Positions 1 to 31,441 of a stretch of DNA of 64,000 bases are shown piece after piece. Position 1 is the first letter of the stretch; the number at the start of each line of letters is the position of its first letter. Below the pieces are notes generated by a model. That model had not been told where the DNA came from. It ran no database searches and was given only the letters and a program-made list of their open reading frames with translations. The position numbers were made by a program, and so were the translations under genes. This stretch comes from Mastigias papua (lineage: Eukaryota; Cnidaria; Scyphozoa; Rhizostomeae; Mastigiidae), in contig OZ025277.1 of NCBI GenBank assembly GCA_964019165.1, forward strand, positions 9,967,534 through 10,031,533, in the 5' to 3' direction.

Positions 1-19403
<19,403 letters not shown>

Positions 19404-21644
19404 CCATTTTGCACGGGGATGTGGTAAATCTATGCTTTGGATGAGAAAGATAATAGTCTAGGTTTGTTACGATGTAGATTAAAATTATGCAGGTTATAGC
19501 GATTGCATTATTATGAGCCAAGCCTAGTTTTGTGAAGGTCCTTGCTCGAAAAGACTATTGGAAATAGCTGGCTTTTGTTACGCATTTATAAAATTTATTT
19601 CTACCTTAGTTTATCGTGAGAAATTTGCTATATCTGTCAGCTAAGGGATGATTTTGGTCCTTTCGAGCTTTGTTTCAAAATCGATGGCTTGTTCATTTTC
19701 TGCCACTTATTTCGCACAATATCGTCTGTTTCCCAGTTATCCGTAATTAAGAATATTTGATATGTTGTTTATTGTATTTTGTAACAAATTTAGTCCATGT
19801 ATGATAATTATTGTATTTTCAACTCATTTATTTTTCGTAACGCTAGTAGTAGCCACGGCTATCTAGATAGATAGTAATCTAGGATTTGTTGCTAAGTATG
19901 ATTATTAATTTACTGAATTTTAAATTCTAATAGGCCCTTTTTGAAAAGTATTAGGACAGTTAATAGTTGCTTAAAGGATTGATCAAATAGTATTATGAAT
20001 AGTAAGTGCCCTTGACCTATTGTAATTTATTTAAAGGCGATTTAGAGATTGCGTCTGTAAATATATCTTTCACCTTTGTATGGAAAGTTAGAAGTGTTTT
20101 AATCATACATTTCAACCTATCATTGCTACTCCCAAAGCTCACTTATTAGTTTAAATGAACCCTGTCCTGGTCATTAGTTATTCCTTTTCTATACAAAATG
20201 CATATTTTCAGAAGTGAGCTCTTTAGTGTGGAGTTGTATATTCACTTAAGCATTGCTCCGTTTTATTCTTGAGCTCTTCGCATGTAATCAACTGAGGACC
20301 TAATGCTATGGAGAATTCACCAATTATTTATTATGTTTTAGGTATGCGATCGTATCTTCTCTGAATTTATCTTTTGTATTGTTTCCAGCACTTACACTTA
20401 GCATTTTCAGCTGAATGAGAAATTATTAGCTTAGCCAAAATTTCTTGCAGAAGCAATTTTTTTGTACTTGTTGATAGATCATCGAGTTATAGTAATATTT
20501 GCCTGTTTTAAGTATTTTCCGTCATTTCACTTTTCAACTACCTTAGGTGTATTTAATTTCGTGGTGTATTATATTTCGCGCAGTCTTGAATTCGCGCACA
20601 CGAGAAAGTACACAGGATGGCACGACAATTCAGTTGTAAAGAAATTATATTCCTGAACGTTTATGTTGCCTAAAAGTAACCTCTTTACAGAAATGGGTCT
20701 TCATACTGCCGCTCTGTTGCTAAAAAATTTGTAATCCCAGCCCTCTTAAACGCTTTTACAGCTATATCTGGTCGATTTTGCATGCGGTCATAAAACGATG
20801 TCAACCATTTTGCCTGTATCGGCTTCAAAATGCTGATTCTCAAGTCCACTTTGACTTGCTCTGCTTCACAGCCATTTTGAATTTGCTGCTGGACTTGTCC
20901 TGCGAACCAGTTTTGGGACTCTTTACGGAGAAATGCCTTTTTACGCTATGGTGGAAGTGTTCTGTTTTTAGTAGTATACTTCAATACCAAAGTTTGATTA
21001 CGTATGAGAAGGAGTCCATATGGAACACAGAATGCAGATTTAATATCTTTGACGAAGCTCCTCTGTACAATATTCAAACCACTCGTTTTTATGAGATTTG
21101 ATTGCCACAGGAAGTTTAGCATTTACCGTACATGCCTCATCGGTTCTTCGTAAAAAATGTGGCATGAGTGAATGGCACGGCAATTCGTATATATATTGGT
21201 ATGCCTAGTACCTACTTAGGAGGCTCTACTTAATACGATTTCAATTACTACGCAAGCATTGTATTGTCTACTATTTGATGTAAACGTAGACCTTGAGGTG
21301 AAGAGAGTTGAGAAAGAGGGGAATTGTCTGTCAGTATCCAGCCTGCTACAAGTGTCTAATCCTTTTCCTACAGTAAATTCTCTGTATGGTTACTTCTAGA
21401 TTTGTCAGTTAATTAGGCATTAATTATTCCCCATTTAGGACCATGTAATACGGCCATCTTTGAACTGGGTATAATCACTACGTTTGATATATTTTCTATC
21501 GATACTTTCACGGACATTGTTCGTTGGAAAATGAGGAATACTATTTCTGACCTAGTGAGACGTGCACGTACGTGCTAGGACCACCAGAAGCTCTACCCAA
21601 TCATACCCTTCCCAAGTGATGCTTCCTAGTTCATCAACTCTTTC
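19404..21644. other. Intergenic, no gene seen
   Basis: AT-rich sequence between the ANKIB1-like and NEK-like genes. It should contain the ligase 3' UTR at its start. Open frames such as 20778-21101 have no recognisable family or splice context. Nothing else is supported. Confidence 0.6.
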
Positions 21645-22048
21645 CAGACCTGTCAACTCTCCCGGTATCGCCTGGATACTCGTGGTTTTGACTGCTTTCT
21701 CCCGGTCTCCCGTTTGATGTGCATTTTCTCCCGGTTGATTTCTGCTAAATCAAGTCGTATTTTTCGGATTTTTCCTTATAGCTTTCTGGTTTACAGTCGA
21801 TGTAATGCACGTGCGGAAGACCTTTCGATGAATGTTCTGATACTTAGAATCAGTATGAAAGTACTTTCCATTCTACTGTTCATTGCAATTTTTGTTGAAA
21901 TCTATTTGCCGAGCACAATTTTTGCAATTGTATTTATACTTTTAGTGAAATTTGGTTGTCTACCGGTTTTTGGCAAAAATCTCCCTGTTTTTTCTCAGGG
22001 AAAAATCCAAAATCTCCAGGCTTTGAAAATCATAGGTTGACAGGTCTG
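21645..22048. mobile_element. Candidate non-autonomous DNA transposon
   Basis: The 404-bp segment begins CAGACCTGTCAAC and ends GTTGACAGGTCTG, perfect 13-bp inverted termini. The flanks ACTCTTTC and TCTTCCTC are only loosely alike, so an 8-bp hAT-type duplication is not proven. It has no coding capacity and lies just upstream of the kinase gene. Confidence 0.6.
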
Positions 22049-22418
22049 TCTTCCTCACAAATCATCTTTCATCCCAAGAACTTGTCAACTGCGAAACGCC
22101 TTGCCTTCCACTTCCTTCCCTGAAACCTCTTGCATGTCTTGTTTCAAATAACATCAACATGCTTGATCTTATCTCTCTATCTACGTAACCTTTCTCTTAT
22201 TTGTTGGGGCTTTGTCAAAAACCCAAGGCCTTTCTCGACACTACATATTAAAACAAAAGATGCCCTGAGGGCACAGTGCATGCTTCATGTTTTGTGTTCA
22301 TGCTTTGCAAATTATGCTTTGCTCAGCTGTTTTGCACGATATGGAGGCTACATTACGCGCCAATACTTGTGTCTTCCAGCAATATTCTTCCAACGCTAGT
22401 CGTAGGGTAGTCAAGAAG

Positions 22419-25400
22419 ATGTCTGCTGTGTCAGGGAATAACTCTGATCCGAACTCCCGGTATACAAAGATCAAAGAGCTGGGTGAAGGCTCATTTGGAC
22501 ATGTGTGGCAGGTCAGGTCTAACTACAGCTTTAGAACGTACGTTAAGAAGGAGATGAAAGAACGATGTATCGATGGGTATGAGCGAGATGCGGCCCTTAA
22601 TGAAGCGAATATCCTCGCCCGACTCAAACACAAGAACATAATTCGCTATAGAGATGCTTATTTTGATGATGGGAGACTCTGCATTATCATGGAGTATGCT
22701 GATGATGGTAAAGTTATTGTTTATGCAGTGCCTAATTTAACATGCTTTTCCAACACCTCTGTTTATGGATAAAGGCAAAGATGGGGTCCAGGGGTGTACC
22801 CTCAGAGAAAATGTTTGTGAATCACGACCTTCAATTTGCAGGAAAATGATACCATGTTTAGTTATCATGTTTACGCCAAACGAAATACCTCGCTTAAAAC
22901 TTAACGTTGCCCTTATCTTTTTTGTTGATTAAGTACTTGTCCTACCTCTGTAAACATGGAGACTTCTTTACAGGTAGTCGCCGTCCCTGATAGTGGACAA
23001 CAAAATATTGTAAACAACTGAGTGGGATGAAGAGTGATAAGTAACTCAACCCAAAAGGACCCTTGTGAACAAGGAGCTTATTAAAGTGTCCAGTTTCACC
23101 CCACTAGCTCTTTTTTTTCAAGACAACTACTTCAATTTCCAAGAACACTATTAGTGATCAGGACCACTCTAAATTAGGCAGTGATTTTATGCCAAATAAA
23201 TTCACTAGTTTCACGAAAACAATTAAGAACTGTCTTTCCATGCTAGATTGCAGATTTCATGGTCTGACAGGCAAAGTAATGTGCTAACATAGTGTTAATT
23301 GTATGTCAAGTATGTCCATCTAAAAAGATATGTCTCCCTGTCTTTCTGTCTCTCTCTCTCTATCTGTCTGTCTGTCTATCTTTCTGTCTGTCTTTCTGTC
23401 TTCATGTCTTTCTGTCTACTTGTCTTTCTGTCTACATGTCTGTCTTTCTGTCTGCAAATTTATCTGTCTGTATGTCTATATGTCTGCCTGTCTGTCTCTC
23501 TGTATGTTTGTCCATCTGGCTATCTGTTTATCTATTTGTTTATCTAAATCTATACAAATATATGCATATACCCTCATGAAAGATATTGTTTTCAATTTTC
23601 ACAGGAGATCTTTACACAAAGATAAAAAAACAAAATGGAAGAAGGTTTGATTCTAGTGTAAGTACTAAATCTTTGCTGTTATTCTGTTTGCTCCTGACAA
23701 CTGATTTAGAGTGTACTTTTTGTAGTGTTGCTACATAGAAAACCTTATGGGTATGTCTTTTAGAGCAATTATAGACAATTCGGGAACTGTTTTGATTGAG
23801 TTGGCTATGAAAATCATAGCAGCCACAGCATTAAGATTTTAAATGACTGCAATGATATAAAATATTTTATGAATATGACTCAAGACCACAGTTAGTGTGA
23901 GTTTGCTAGTGGGGGGGGGCAGAGGGGCACAAATAGTCTGGATATAATGAGCATCAATCAACTGGGTGGCTTGGCAGCCCCCAGTGATTTTCAAAATGCA
24001 TTGAATTGTGCTCATGCTTTGGATTACGTCCTGACAAATGCTGCAGATTGATGCAAAAAAGAGTTAGTGTTTTATTTCTAAGTAGATGTCACAGACACTG
24101 GGTGACTTTTTGGAACTCCAGAGGGAGCCTTGTCTCTTCCAGATCACCTCCTGGCTATGGGTCTAATGAGACTAAGGACAAGTAAGATAATTAAATACCA
24201 CAGGATCAAGTCTTTACTGCTTCTGTTTGTAGCAAATCCTCAATTGGTTTGTGCAGTTAGTAATGGCAGTGAAGTACATTCATGATCAGAATATCCTTCA
24301 CAGAGGTGAGGTTAATCATCATGAACTTGTATATGATTATCATAATTATTGTTGTATTTGATATTTCATTCTGTCAAAATAAACTAGGTCTAGAAGGTGG
24401 AAATCTATTTGGTGATAGTAGTACTTCTTACAGGCTAATCAATCAAAGTTCTTTATCCATTGAATATCTGGAAGTAGATCTTTGGAAGGAATCCTTTGAC
24501 ACAACCACAGATTTACATCTGCTACAATACTCCAGGAAAACTCATGTTTGAAGGATTACTGAGCATTTGTTGCCCCTTTGGTTTTCTCAATCCTTAATCA
24601 ATGAAATGTTCATTATAGCATTTCCTAATTTGGTTAATTTTTGAGAGGGAGCCACTGCCTAAGGGACTTTGTATGCATGCATTCTAGTTTAAGAGAATGT
24701 TATTCATGTTATGCTCCTCTGGATTTGGTTGTTGTAACTATTTTTGCTCAAATTTTTTAATATATGAAAAATGTATATTATGTAATTTTAATATCAAATT
24801 GAAATGAATTGAATATGGACTAGCCACTATCTCAAATAGTCAAGCATCCATTGCATAGATGAATTACCTCAGAATTCACATTAATGCTCTTCTGTCTGCA
24901 GATCTCAAGTCCCAGAATATTTTCCTGACATTGATGGGTATCTTAAAAGTGGGAGACTTTGGTATTTCAAGGCTTCTTGAATGCACCTCTGACCATGCAA
25001 AAACAGTTGTTGGTACTCCATACTACCTGTCACCAGAAATCTGCAGAAAAGAATCGTATCTATTTTTGTGAAAAGCTGCACATGGTACATTGTTTATTTA
25101 TATTGTTTTATTTTTTTCTCATATTTATTTATTCTGTATTTATTTTCATAAGCTATCTCACAAATCATTACAACTCATTATAGTGAAGGGTATTGACTTT
25201 TGAGCTTGATGTAAAACTATAGGACAGTGGATGGCTGATAGCTTTGCAGTAGAATCTGATCTAGATCTCTGGGTGCCTAGTAAAAATTGAATGATAAATA
25301 GCTCACCGTAACCACAGAGTTGAGCATTTATGGGTCACTTTAAGTAAGTACATTACAGTTGCAACTATGTCTCGTTTGAGATCTGTATTGTTGTAAGAGA

Positions 25401-28400
25401 ATACATTGCAAGAGCACATTGTGTAGTTTTATTTATTGCATTGCCCGATATGTTTATGATGTCAAGACGCAGATGTTCATCCTTAACCAGTGACCAGATA
25501 CAACCAGAAGAGCGACATATGGAGCCTTGGTGTTATTCTCTATGAAATAACAACGCTCACTTATCCATTTATGGGGAAAACACTATCAGAGTTAATCTCA
25601 AATATTCTTGTCGGGAATTTTGCTCCAATTGAAAGGTTTGAGACTACATAACTGCAGTACTCTCTTTGTATACTTTTTCTGATTATTTCACCCACAAAAG
25701 TCCAGTCTTTGGACATTCATGTAATACGGTGTCAACCCATGAAAATTTAGAGTTGCGTTGATAGCGATATTTGAAGAGGTTTTTGGATAGTTAGAGTATT
25801 GTTTACATTTGGAGCAGGGTTCGCCAACTCTGTGCCCGCAGGCACCATGTCGCCCGCGAGAACCGCATCAGTCTCGCAGTTCAGCTCAAGAAAGTAAAGG
25901 TAAACCGTGAAGCTTTGTTATTTCAGATGTATTTTGTCAGGTGGTGAGCCTTGGCATTACTCAGTGCCCTTGAAGTAGCTCCCAGCTTCAGTAAGGTTTG
26001 TGATCCCTGGTTTTGTATGAAGAGTGTGGAACAACATAAAATTTTAAGATTTTTTCTAGAAGATTCCTGTTGCATTTTATGACTTTAATTTTAGAACAAG
26101 TTTATTCCTAAGCATGTGGGCTCTTAACCTGATGCAGTGTACCATAGTAATAGTCATATATGCATCGAGAAGGGTAGAACAGTGACGCTCTCTATTGGAG
26201 CTTGAGATCCTCTCAATTTCGGGATCAATCTCTCTCCTCTTTACTTTTCTCAATCTTATCAAACAGATATCTCAGCTTATTTCATTTATTTCGAATTCTA
26301 TATTATGTTTTCCCCTCATATTTCCACCTTCATGTTGTAACTCTCTCACTACAGATTACAATTTTAAACTACCTATACGTCATCCCTTTTTTGATTCAAT
26401 GACTCATTAAGCCCCGAATAAACGCTCTCGACTTTTAGCTATACAGCGCTTGGTATTTCTCGGGGCCAAATCGAGCGAATGTGTAGTACTTGCAAAGACG
26501 GATAGCCAAGCACTTTCGACTTGTGACTCGATTTAGTGGATTTTTCTTGGACCAACTGCTCGCAGGTACCCTTAGCATCCGATCGACGTTTTTGATTATA
26601 ATCAAATTTCATTATACGTGTTTGTGCCAATCTATACACAATTATACAACGCTGGACCCGGTGGGCAAACGCTTTCGATATTTCATTACGGAAAAAGTGG
26701 AGCGCTGTTTAGTTAAAAGAGGAGAGCGTTTGAATGTGGCTTTTACATTACTTGATACTTTGGTTGTCTTTGTAGCGATGCCAGTCCATTGATTTGTGAT
26801 TTGGTATTGATCCTACTACAATTGGACGCTACCAATCGCCCGTCAGCTATAGACATTCTGCGTATTCCAGCGGTTGCAAAAATAACGAAGGATTTTATGA
26901 ATAAGATGGCGGGTGATGTACATAGGAAAACACGCAAGGAATCTTTGAACAGCCCCTTGATCGAGAGAAAACGGGACAAAAGTTTCCATTATGATGTAAT
27001 TTTTGATTTGACTTTAAGTCATGATTTGAATGATCCCTCTTCGGACAACTGCAAGAAATCCGTTCTCAAAAGTGACCTTTACAATGTAGCTGATCCAAAC
27101 CGTAACAAACCAAGGCACATGAAAGAAGATGCCAAGAGTAATCAACGTATAGACACACAAATGCACATCACAGCTCGAAATATCCCGGCTATTGGACCCG
27201 ATAGAACATTGGTGAACGATACTGCTTCTGTTTTTGCTAATATTGAAAATATGGAAGAAAATGCTGCATATAGAAGAAGAAAAAAATCTGATATCAACAG
27301 AAAAAGGACGTTTACCCTTGACAGGGATGCAATGGATACAGCGAAGGTTGTAAAGTCTCGGAGATCTTGCAATACAGGAGAGCAGCAAAAGAGCGTTCAA
27401 GATACTACAAGTGACTTTTACCGTGAAATGCGTATTGGAAATGTCTCCCTTGATTGCCAATGGCCTAACATCCCAGATAAGAGCGCGTGTAATTGTGCTA
27501 CCGCTTCTGATGAGACAGAGAAACCTTGCAGAATAGTTTCTTATGCTAAAAGTAAAGATACATGTTATGTCGAAAGCGTTGGGCCTGTCACTGATTTTTC
27601 AAACTTGTTAGTCCGTGTAACTGACAGTGAATCTAGCACGTCAAAAGTAAGCTCACACAATTTCGAGTCAAATCAGCAAATAGCTGATAATATATCTAAA
27701 GACGGTATAAAGGCTGTGGGAAGTACTTTTATTATCAATGAATTATCGCCCAAAATCAAAGAAAAGGTCCTTGGCAGGGCTCGAAAATTCAATTCGAAGA
27801 ATAAGGAGAGAAAGAACAGAGTAGAAAATAAAGAGGTATTAAAAATTTTTCATTGAATATAGTATGTTATGCATTTTGGCAATTTCATCAACAGAAGGAG
27901 AATTATCAAAATTATACAAAAGAAGGGAGATAGGGAAGTTGCCAATTTCTAAAGGAGTTTGAAGAATTTGCTGAATTTCTATAAAAAAAAGTGAAAATTA
28001 GACTCATGTTCCTGCCTAGGTTATATGATTACCCACACTGCAAAATCATGTTATTTGTCTTAAAGTTTACTTCAATTAATTCATTTTAGAATGAGAACTG
28101 TAATGATCACAAGGAGGACTCATTGCCATCAAGCAAACAAGAACGGGAATCCCTACCGTCTCAAAATCATTCTGATCTTTCTGGTGAAGCGGGAATTGTG
28201 ACAAAGCCTTCAAGTGTCAAAGAATACCTCAACGAGTTTAGTAAGCCATGTTGGAATCCTGAAGCAATTGTTAAAAACAATTGCAAAATGGAATTTGTTA
28301 CTAAAGATATTCTGATTTTCGTTGATGATGAAGAGTTTCTCCCAGTGAAGGATCAAAATAGTGAAGATATATTTATTCCTAATGCCAGTTTCTATGACAA

Positions 28401-28674
28401 AGATTCATTGCAGCAGTTTACAAAACAATTGGAGTTTAAGCATGGGAAGATGGAAATCGATCGGGAACGAATGGAAAAGCTCCAGCTCATATTGCAAAGC
28501 AGACTTAGAGAGCATGAACTCAAGATCGTCTGCAATTTTCTTCGTAAAAGGAAACTTGCCTTGTTGGAAGATGACGTTCTCTCTTACGTTCATCAGATTC
28601 TGGGCAAAGAGGTAGACAACCTCCTGCCAATGATAATTGAATTCCTTTTACTAGAAAAGAAACTGTCGCAATAG
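22419..28674 (+). CDS. NEK-family serine/threonine kinase
   Basis: Seven exons: 22419-22707, 23605-23657, 24233-24305, 24902-25055, 25498-25635, 26776-27835, 28090-28674 (TAG); 783 codons, all phases consistent. The kinase domain is N-terminal (about residues 15-275): LGEGSFGHV glycine loop, YVKKE with Lys44, Glu in LNEANIL, ILHRDLKSQNIFLT with Asp139 split by an intron, GDFGISR with Asp157, GTPYYLSPE, and KSDIWSLGV. The DLKSQNIFLT and TPYYLSPEIC strings are typical of the NEK1/3/5 branch of NIMA-related kinases, which act at cilia and in cell-cycle control. The C-terminal 500 residues are polar and low in recognisable domains, except a helical final 100 residues. Start: 22419 has AAGAAG before the ATG; in-frame ATGs at 22341 and 22287 are alternatives. 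The C-terminal half does not let me choose one paralogue. Confidence 0.88.
23330..23560. repeat. TCTG/TCTGTC microsatellite
   Basis: About 230 bp of degenerate CTGT/TCTG units in the first intron of the kinase gene. It creates long artificial open frames in all three plus frames (CLSVCLS-type peptides) that are not genes. Confidence 0.95.
25815..26009. mobile_element. Candidate short hAT-like MITE
   Basis: The 195-bp segment starts CAGGGTTCGCCAAC and ends GTTTGTGATCCCTG, imperfect inverted termini of the CAGGG type often seen in hAT elements. Flanking 8-mers do not match convincingly. It lies in a kinase intron. Confidence 0.45.
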
Positions 28675-28797
28675 AAAAATTTTGAGCTTACTTTTGGTTG
28701 AAGAAGTTTATTTTTATCATGATTTGTTTGACTTTTCTGGAGAATTCTCAAATTGTAATTTAAGTGTAATGAGTTGAATTAACGATGAAAGTTATGA

Positions 28798-28803
28798 AAT
28801 AAA
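28798..28803 (+). promoter_or_regulatory. Polyadenylation signal of the NEK-like gene
   Basis: AATAAA lies 124 bases after the kinase stop codon, in AT-rich sequence; a second AATAAA occurs near 28841. Position and context fit a normal 3' UTR end. Confidence 0.7.
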
Positions 28804-28859
28804 GTATTCAGTTTATGGGTCTTGCTACACTCTTAATAATAAACTCTTACGATACTCAC

Positions 28860-29337
28860 ATGTTCAAAGTTGTTTTTACCAGGAAATATATACCATATCA
28901 AAAACGACCACCTTCAGTGTTACGTATACATTCATGATTATAGCCAGGGGATGTTCAGGGGGGTAAGGCTCCCTGGAATTCAAAAAACTGACTTACTACC
29001 CCCTTGGAAATAGATCACTCGAAAATTTCTTCCATTATTTTGCATTATTTGTCAAATTTCAACCCAAATAATGTAATTCAATGCATTTTAGACACCACTG
29101 GAGTCTACCTAGCCGCCCAGCTAAATTGATCCTCTTTACACTCCAATGCCCACCCAACCCCCCCCCCTATTAAAGTCATATTTGCTACGGACCTTCACTT
29201 TTATGATTGCTGTAGGTAAGTAGCCGCATAGTTAGAGACCTCGACTGGCAAGGTCTGCCCGTATGTCCGTATAAAAGCATCGCACAGGGCTTACTCTTGT
29301 GCTCAGTCCACTAAGAAACTGATTATTGAAGATGTAA
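28860..29337. other. Intergenic, no gene seen
   Basis: It holds a poly-C/poly-G stretch (about 29159-29167) and low-complexity sequence. No coding or element boundary can be supported. Confidence 0.5.
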
Positions 29338-29547
29338 ATGCTGAGAAAAAATAATAGCAATTTTCAAAAAGTAGCCCAAGCTAGTAAGCCAACAGCTGTT
29401 GCTTTGCCTGCCTTTAATGGTTATTCTTCGGATTACATTTTTGACAATACTTCTCAAGCCGAAAGTTTTCTCCAATATTTGAATAGTCAACGTCCTAATA
29501 TCGCATTTACTCATGAACACGAAGAGACCAATTCACTCTCGTTCTTG
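29338..29547 (+). pseudogene. Penelope-like reverse transcriptase remnant, left half
   Basis: The frame encodes SQAESFLQYLNSQRPNIAFT, then a HEHEE segment, then NSLSFL. This matches the stretch just after the catalytic Y-x-D-D of Penelope-like RTs, where 'F-L-x-Y-L-N-S-x-H-x-N-I-x-F-T' and 'L-P-F-L-D-V' are typical. The catalytic motif is degraded (YSSDYIF). It is interrupted at 29548 by an inserted element and resumes at 31275. Confidence 0.7.
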
Positions 29548-31271
29548 GGCCTCAGTTACACGGTCCCGGATAGCTTCTTGTATCAGATAGCAATGACCTA
29601 TCCGATACTATTTTTACTCCAATATTGTGGTGGTTACACGGTCCCGGATAGCTTCTTGTATCAGATAGCAATGACCTATCCGATACTATTTTTACTCCAA
29701 TATTGTGGTGGTTACACGGTCCCGGATAGTTTCCTGTATCAGTTAGCAATGACCTATCCGATACTATTTTTACTCCAATATTGTGGTGGTTACACGGTCC
29801 CGGATAGCTTCTTGTATCAGATAACAATGACCTATCCGATACTATTTTTACTCCAGTATTGTGGTGGTTACACCGTCCCGGATAGCTTTTAGTGCCTGTT
29901 ACGTTTCCAGTTACACGGCACCAGATCTACTGCGAGGCCTATTCTTTTTGATCTTCACTATCCTGCTAAGATCTATGGTGGTCCATGGTTGCCGCCGTTT
30001 TCACTCTCGGGTTTTGTTGTTATTTTTGTTTTATGTTGTTTATTTTCTTTTGTTTTCATTTGTTGTTGTTATTTTAGTTTTTTGCGTAAGTCAGTTAGAT
30101 ATGCTTACAAATATTTTTTACTGTAGAAATGTAAAAGAATTGAAATGAAATGAATTCCTACACGTGGACCATCGTTGTCATTCTCTTTATATTCATCAGA
30201 GGCGGAAAGTTGTCATACCCATGGTGCTTTTTGAGATAAAAAGATGGAATACAGATATCTACAATAATAGTCTTATTCTCCATGAACACAACAAAATATC
30301 GAAAAAAAAGCAATGGGAGAATATCTACGCAAGAAGACGACTTTATTAGAGTACAACTGTGGTCAGCATAATTAGAGGGAAAAGCAGAAAAGTATTCAAG
30401 AGTTGCAACGATGCTGAGCTCGAGGCAATGCAAATAGGTGCTGCTTTGGGAAACAAAATGACAAATGCTCCCATTGTTAGCCTAGTTTACTCAAAGTGGT
30501 CGATTTCATTAGAAGATATGAAGTAAAGTGAATTGAGACAAGAACTTCGAGGTTCTGTGCACTTGACCTCTCAGTGGCATATACAGTAAATAGTGGATAA
30601 ACGGTGTATGACCTATGTCTACCTATACTGCATTGAATGTCTCATCGGAAAACGAAATAAGAAACAGACTACTGTTTCTCCACAAGTTAGTCACAGTGCT
30701 TTGTTGGATGTTAGCTTGTTATGATCATGGAGAATAGGCCTATTGCCCTTGATATCTGTTTTCCCACCTTTTTATCTCACAAAGCATCATGGGATGGCAA
30801 CGCTGATCTGCCACTGAGAAGCATAAAGAGAATGGTAACGATGGTCCACGTGCGTGATTTCATTTTAACAGTACAAAATATTTATAAACATATTTAACTG
30901 AATAATGTAATAATACTAAGCAAAATGAAAAAATTAAATGCATAAGAAAGTAAAACAAACATAACAACAAAACCCGAGGGTGAAAACGGTGGTAACCATG
31001 GGCCACAATAAAAATCACCATAGCAACTAAGTAGTCATCAAGGTGTTTCCGGTGCAGATAGTGTATCGGATAGCCCGTAAAGCATGGTTACACGGTACGA
31101 TAGTGTATCAGTGCCACTTTGAAAGCAGAGCACTTTTTGTACCAGGTAGCCAATGGAATGTGTATCGGATAGCAAAGCACAGTGAAACTAAAGGGCTTAT
31201 CTGGTATAAAAAGCTACCCGGTATAAAAGCTATCCTGTACAAAAGCTATTCGGTACCCTGTGACTGGGGCC
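29548..31271. mobile_element. Inverted-repeat transposon with internal 78-bp array
   Basis: The element starts GGCCTCAGTTACACGG and ends (reverse complement) GGCCCCAGTCACAGGG. It is flanked by TTG at 29545-29547 and 31272-31274, a 3-bp target duplication inside a Penelope-like RT frame. Long imperfect inverted arms are visible: about 29960-30290 matches the reverse complement of about 30715-31035, with the shared block CACTCTCGGGTTTTGTTGTT at 30002-30021 (one mismatch). Outside the arms lie subterminal repeats rich in GGATAG and CTATCC. I see no transposase in it. The 3-bp duplication fits several superfamilies, and I do not assign one. Confidence 0.75.
29557..29888 (+). repeat. 78-bp tandem array, about 4.3 copies
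   Basis: TACACGGTCCCGGATAG begins at 29557, 29635, 29713, 29791 and (one change) 29869, exactly 78 bp apart. Because 78 is a multiple of 3, the array stays open in several frames on both strands and mimics a hydrophobic 26-residue repeat protein (TVPDSFLYQIAMTYPILFLL and so on). Each unit contains CGGATAG and, 24 bases later, CTATCCG, which can form a hairpin. It lies inside the left end of the 29548-31271 element, so I read it as transposon subterminal repeats, not a gene. Confidence 0.9.
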
Positions 31272-31440
31272 TTGGATGTTTTAGTCAGTCATAACAGCAG
31301 GCCTGCATAACAGCAATGGTTTCTCGACTGATCTATATCGTCATAAAGCGTTTTGGGGTTATATACAAATTTTGAAAGTGTAGCGCCTATAAAATATAAG
31401 ATTAACTAGATTACAATCTTGATATTTCGGACTTATTACT
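31272..31440 (+). pseudogene. Penelope-like reverse transcriptase remnant, right half
   Basis: Starting at the duplicated TTG, the frame gives LDVLVSHNSR, which continues the SFL that ends the left half and fits the RT motif FLDVLV. A little further, FESVAPIKYKIN appears in a shifted frame, again typical of this RT family. Stops and frameshifts show it is dead. Confidence 0.65.
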
Positions 31441-31441
31441 T

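Noticed and set aside
23292..23650. Long overlapping open frames rich in Cys, Leu and Ser
   Set aside because: They are translations of a TCTG/TCTGTC microsatellite, open in all three frames.
26439..27460. Minus-strand frames opposite the kinase exon 26776-27835
   Set aside because: They mirror the coding strand and contain no motif.
29338..29892. A 184-codon gene encoding a hydrophobic 26-residue repeat protein
   Set aside because: The front is a Penelope-like RT remnant and the rest is a transposon tandem array whose 78-bp period keeps frames open on both strands.
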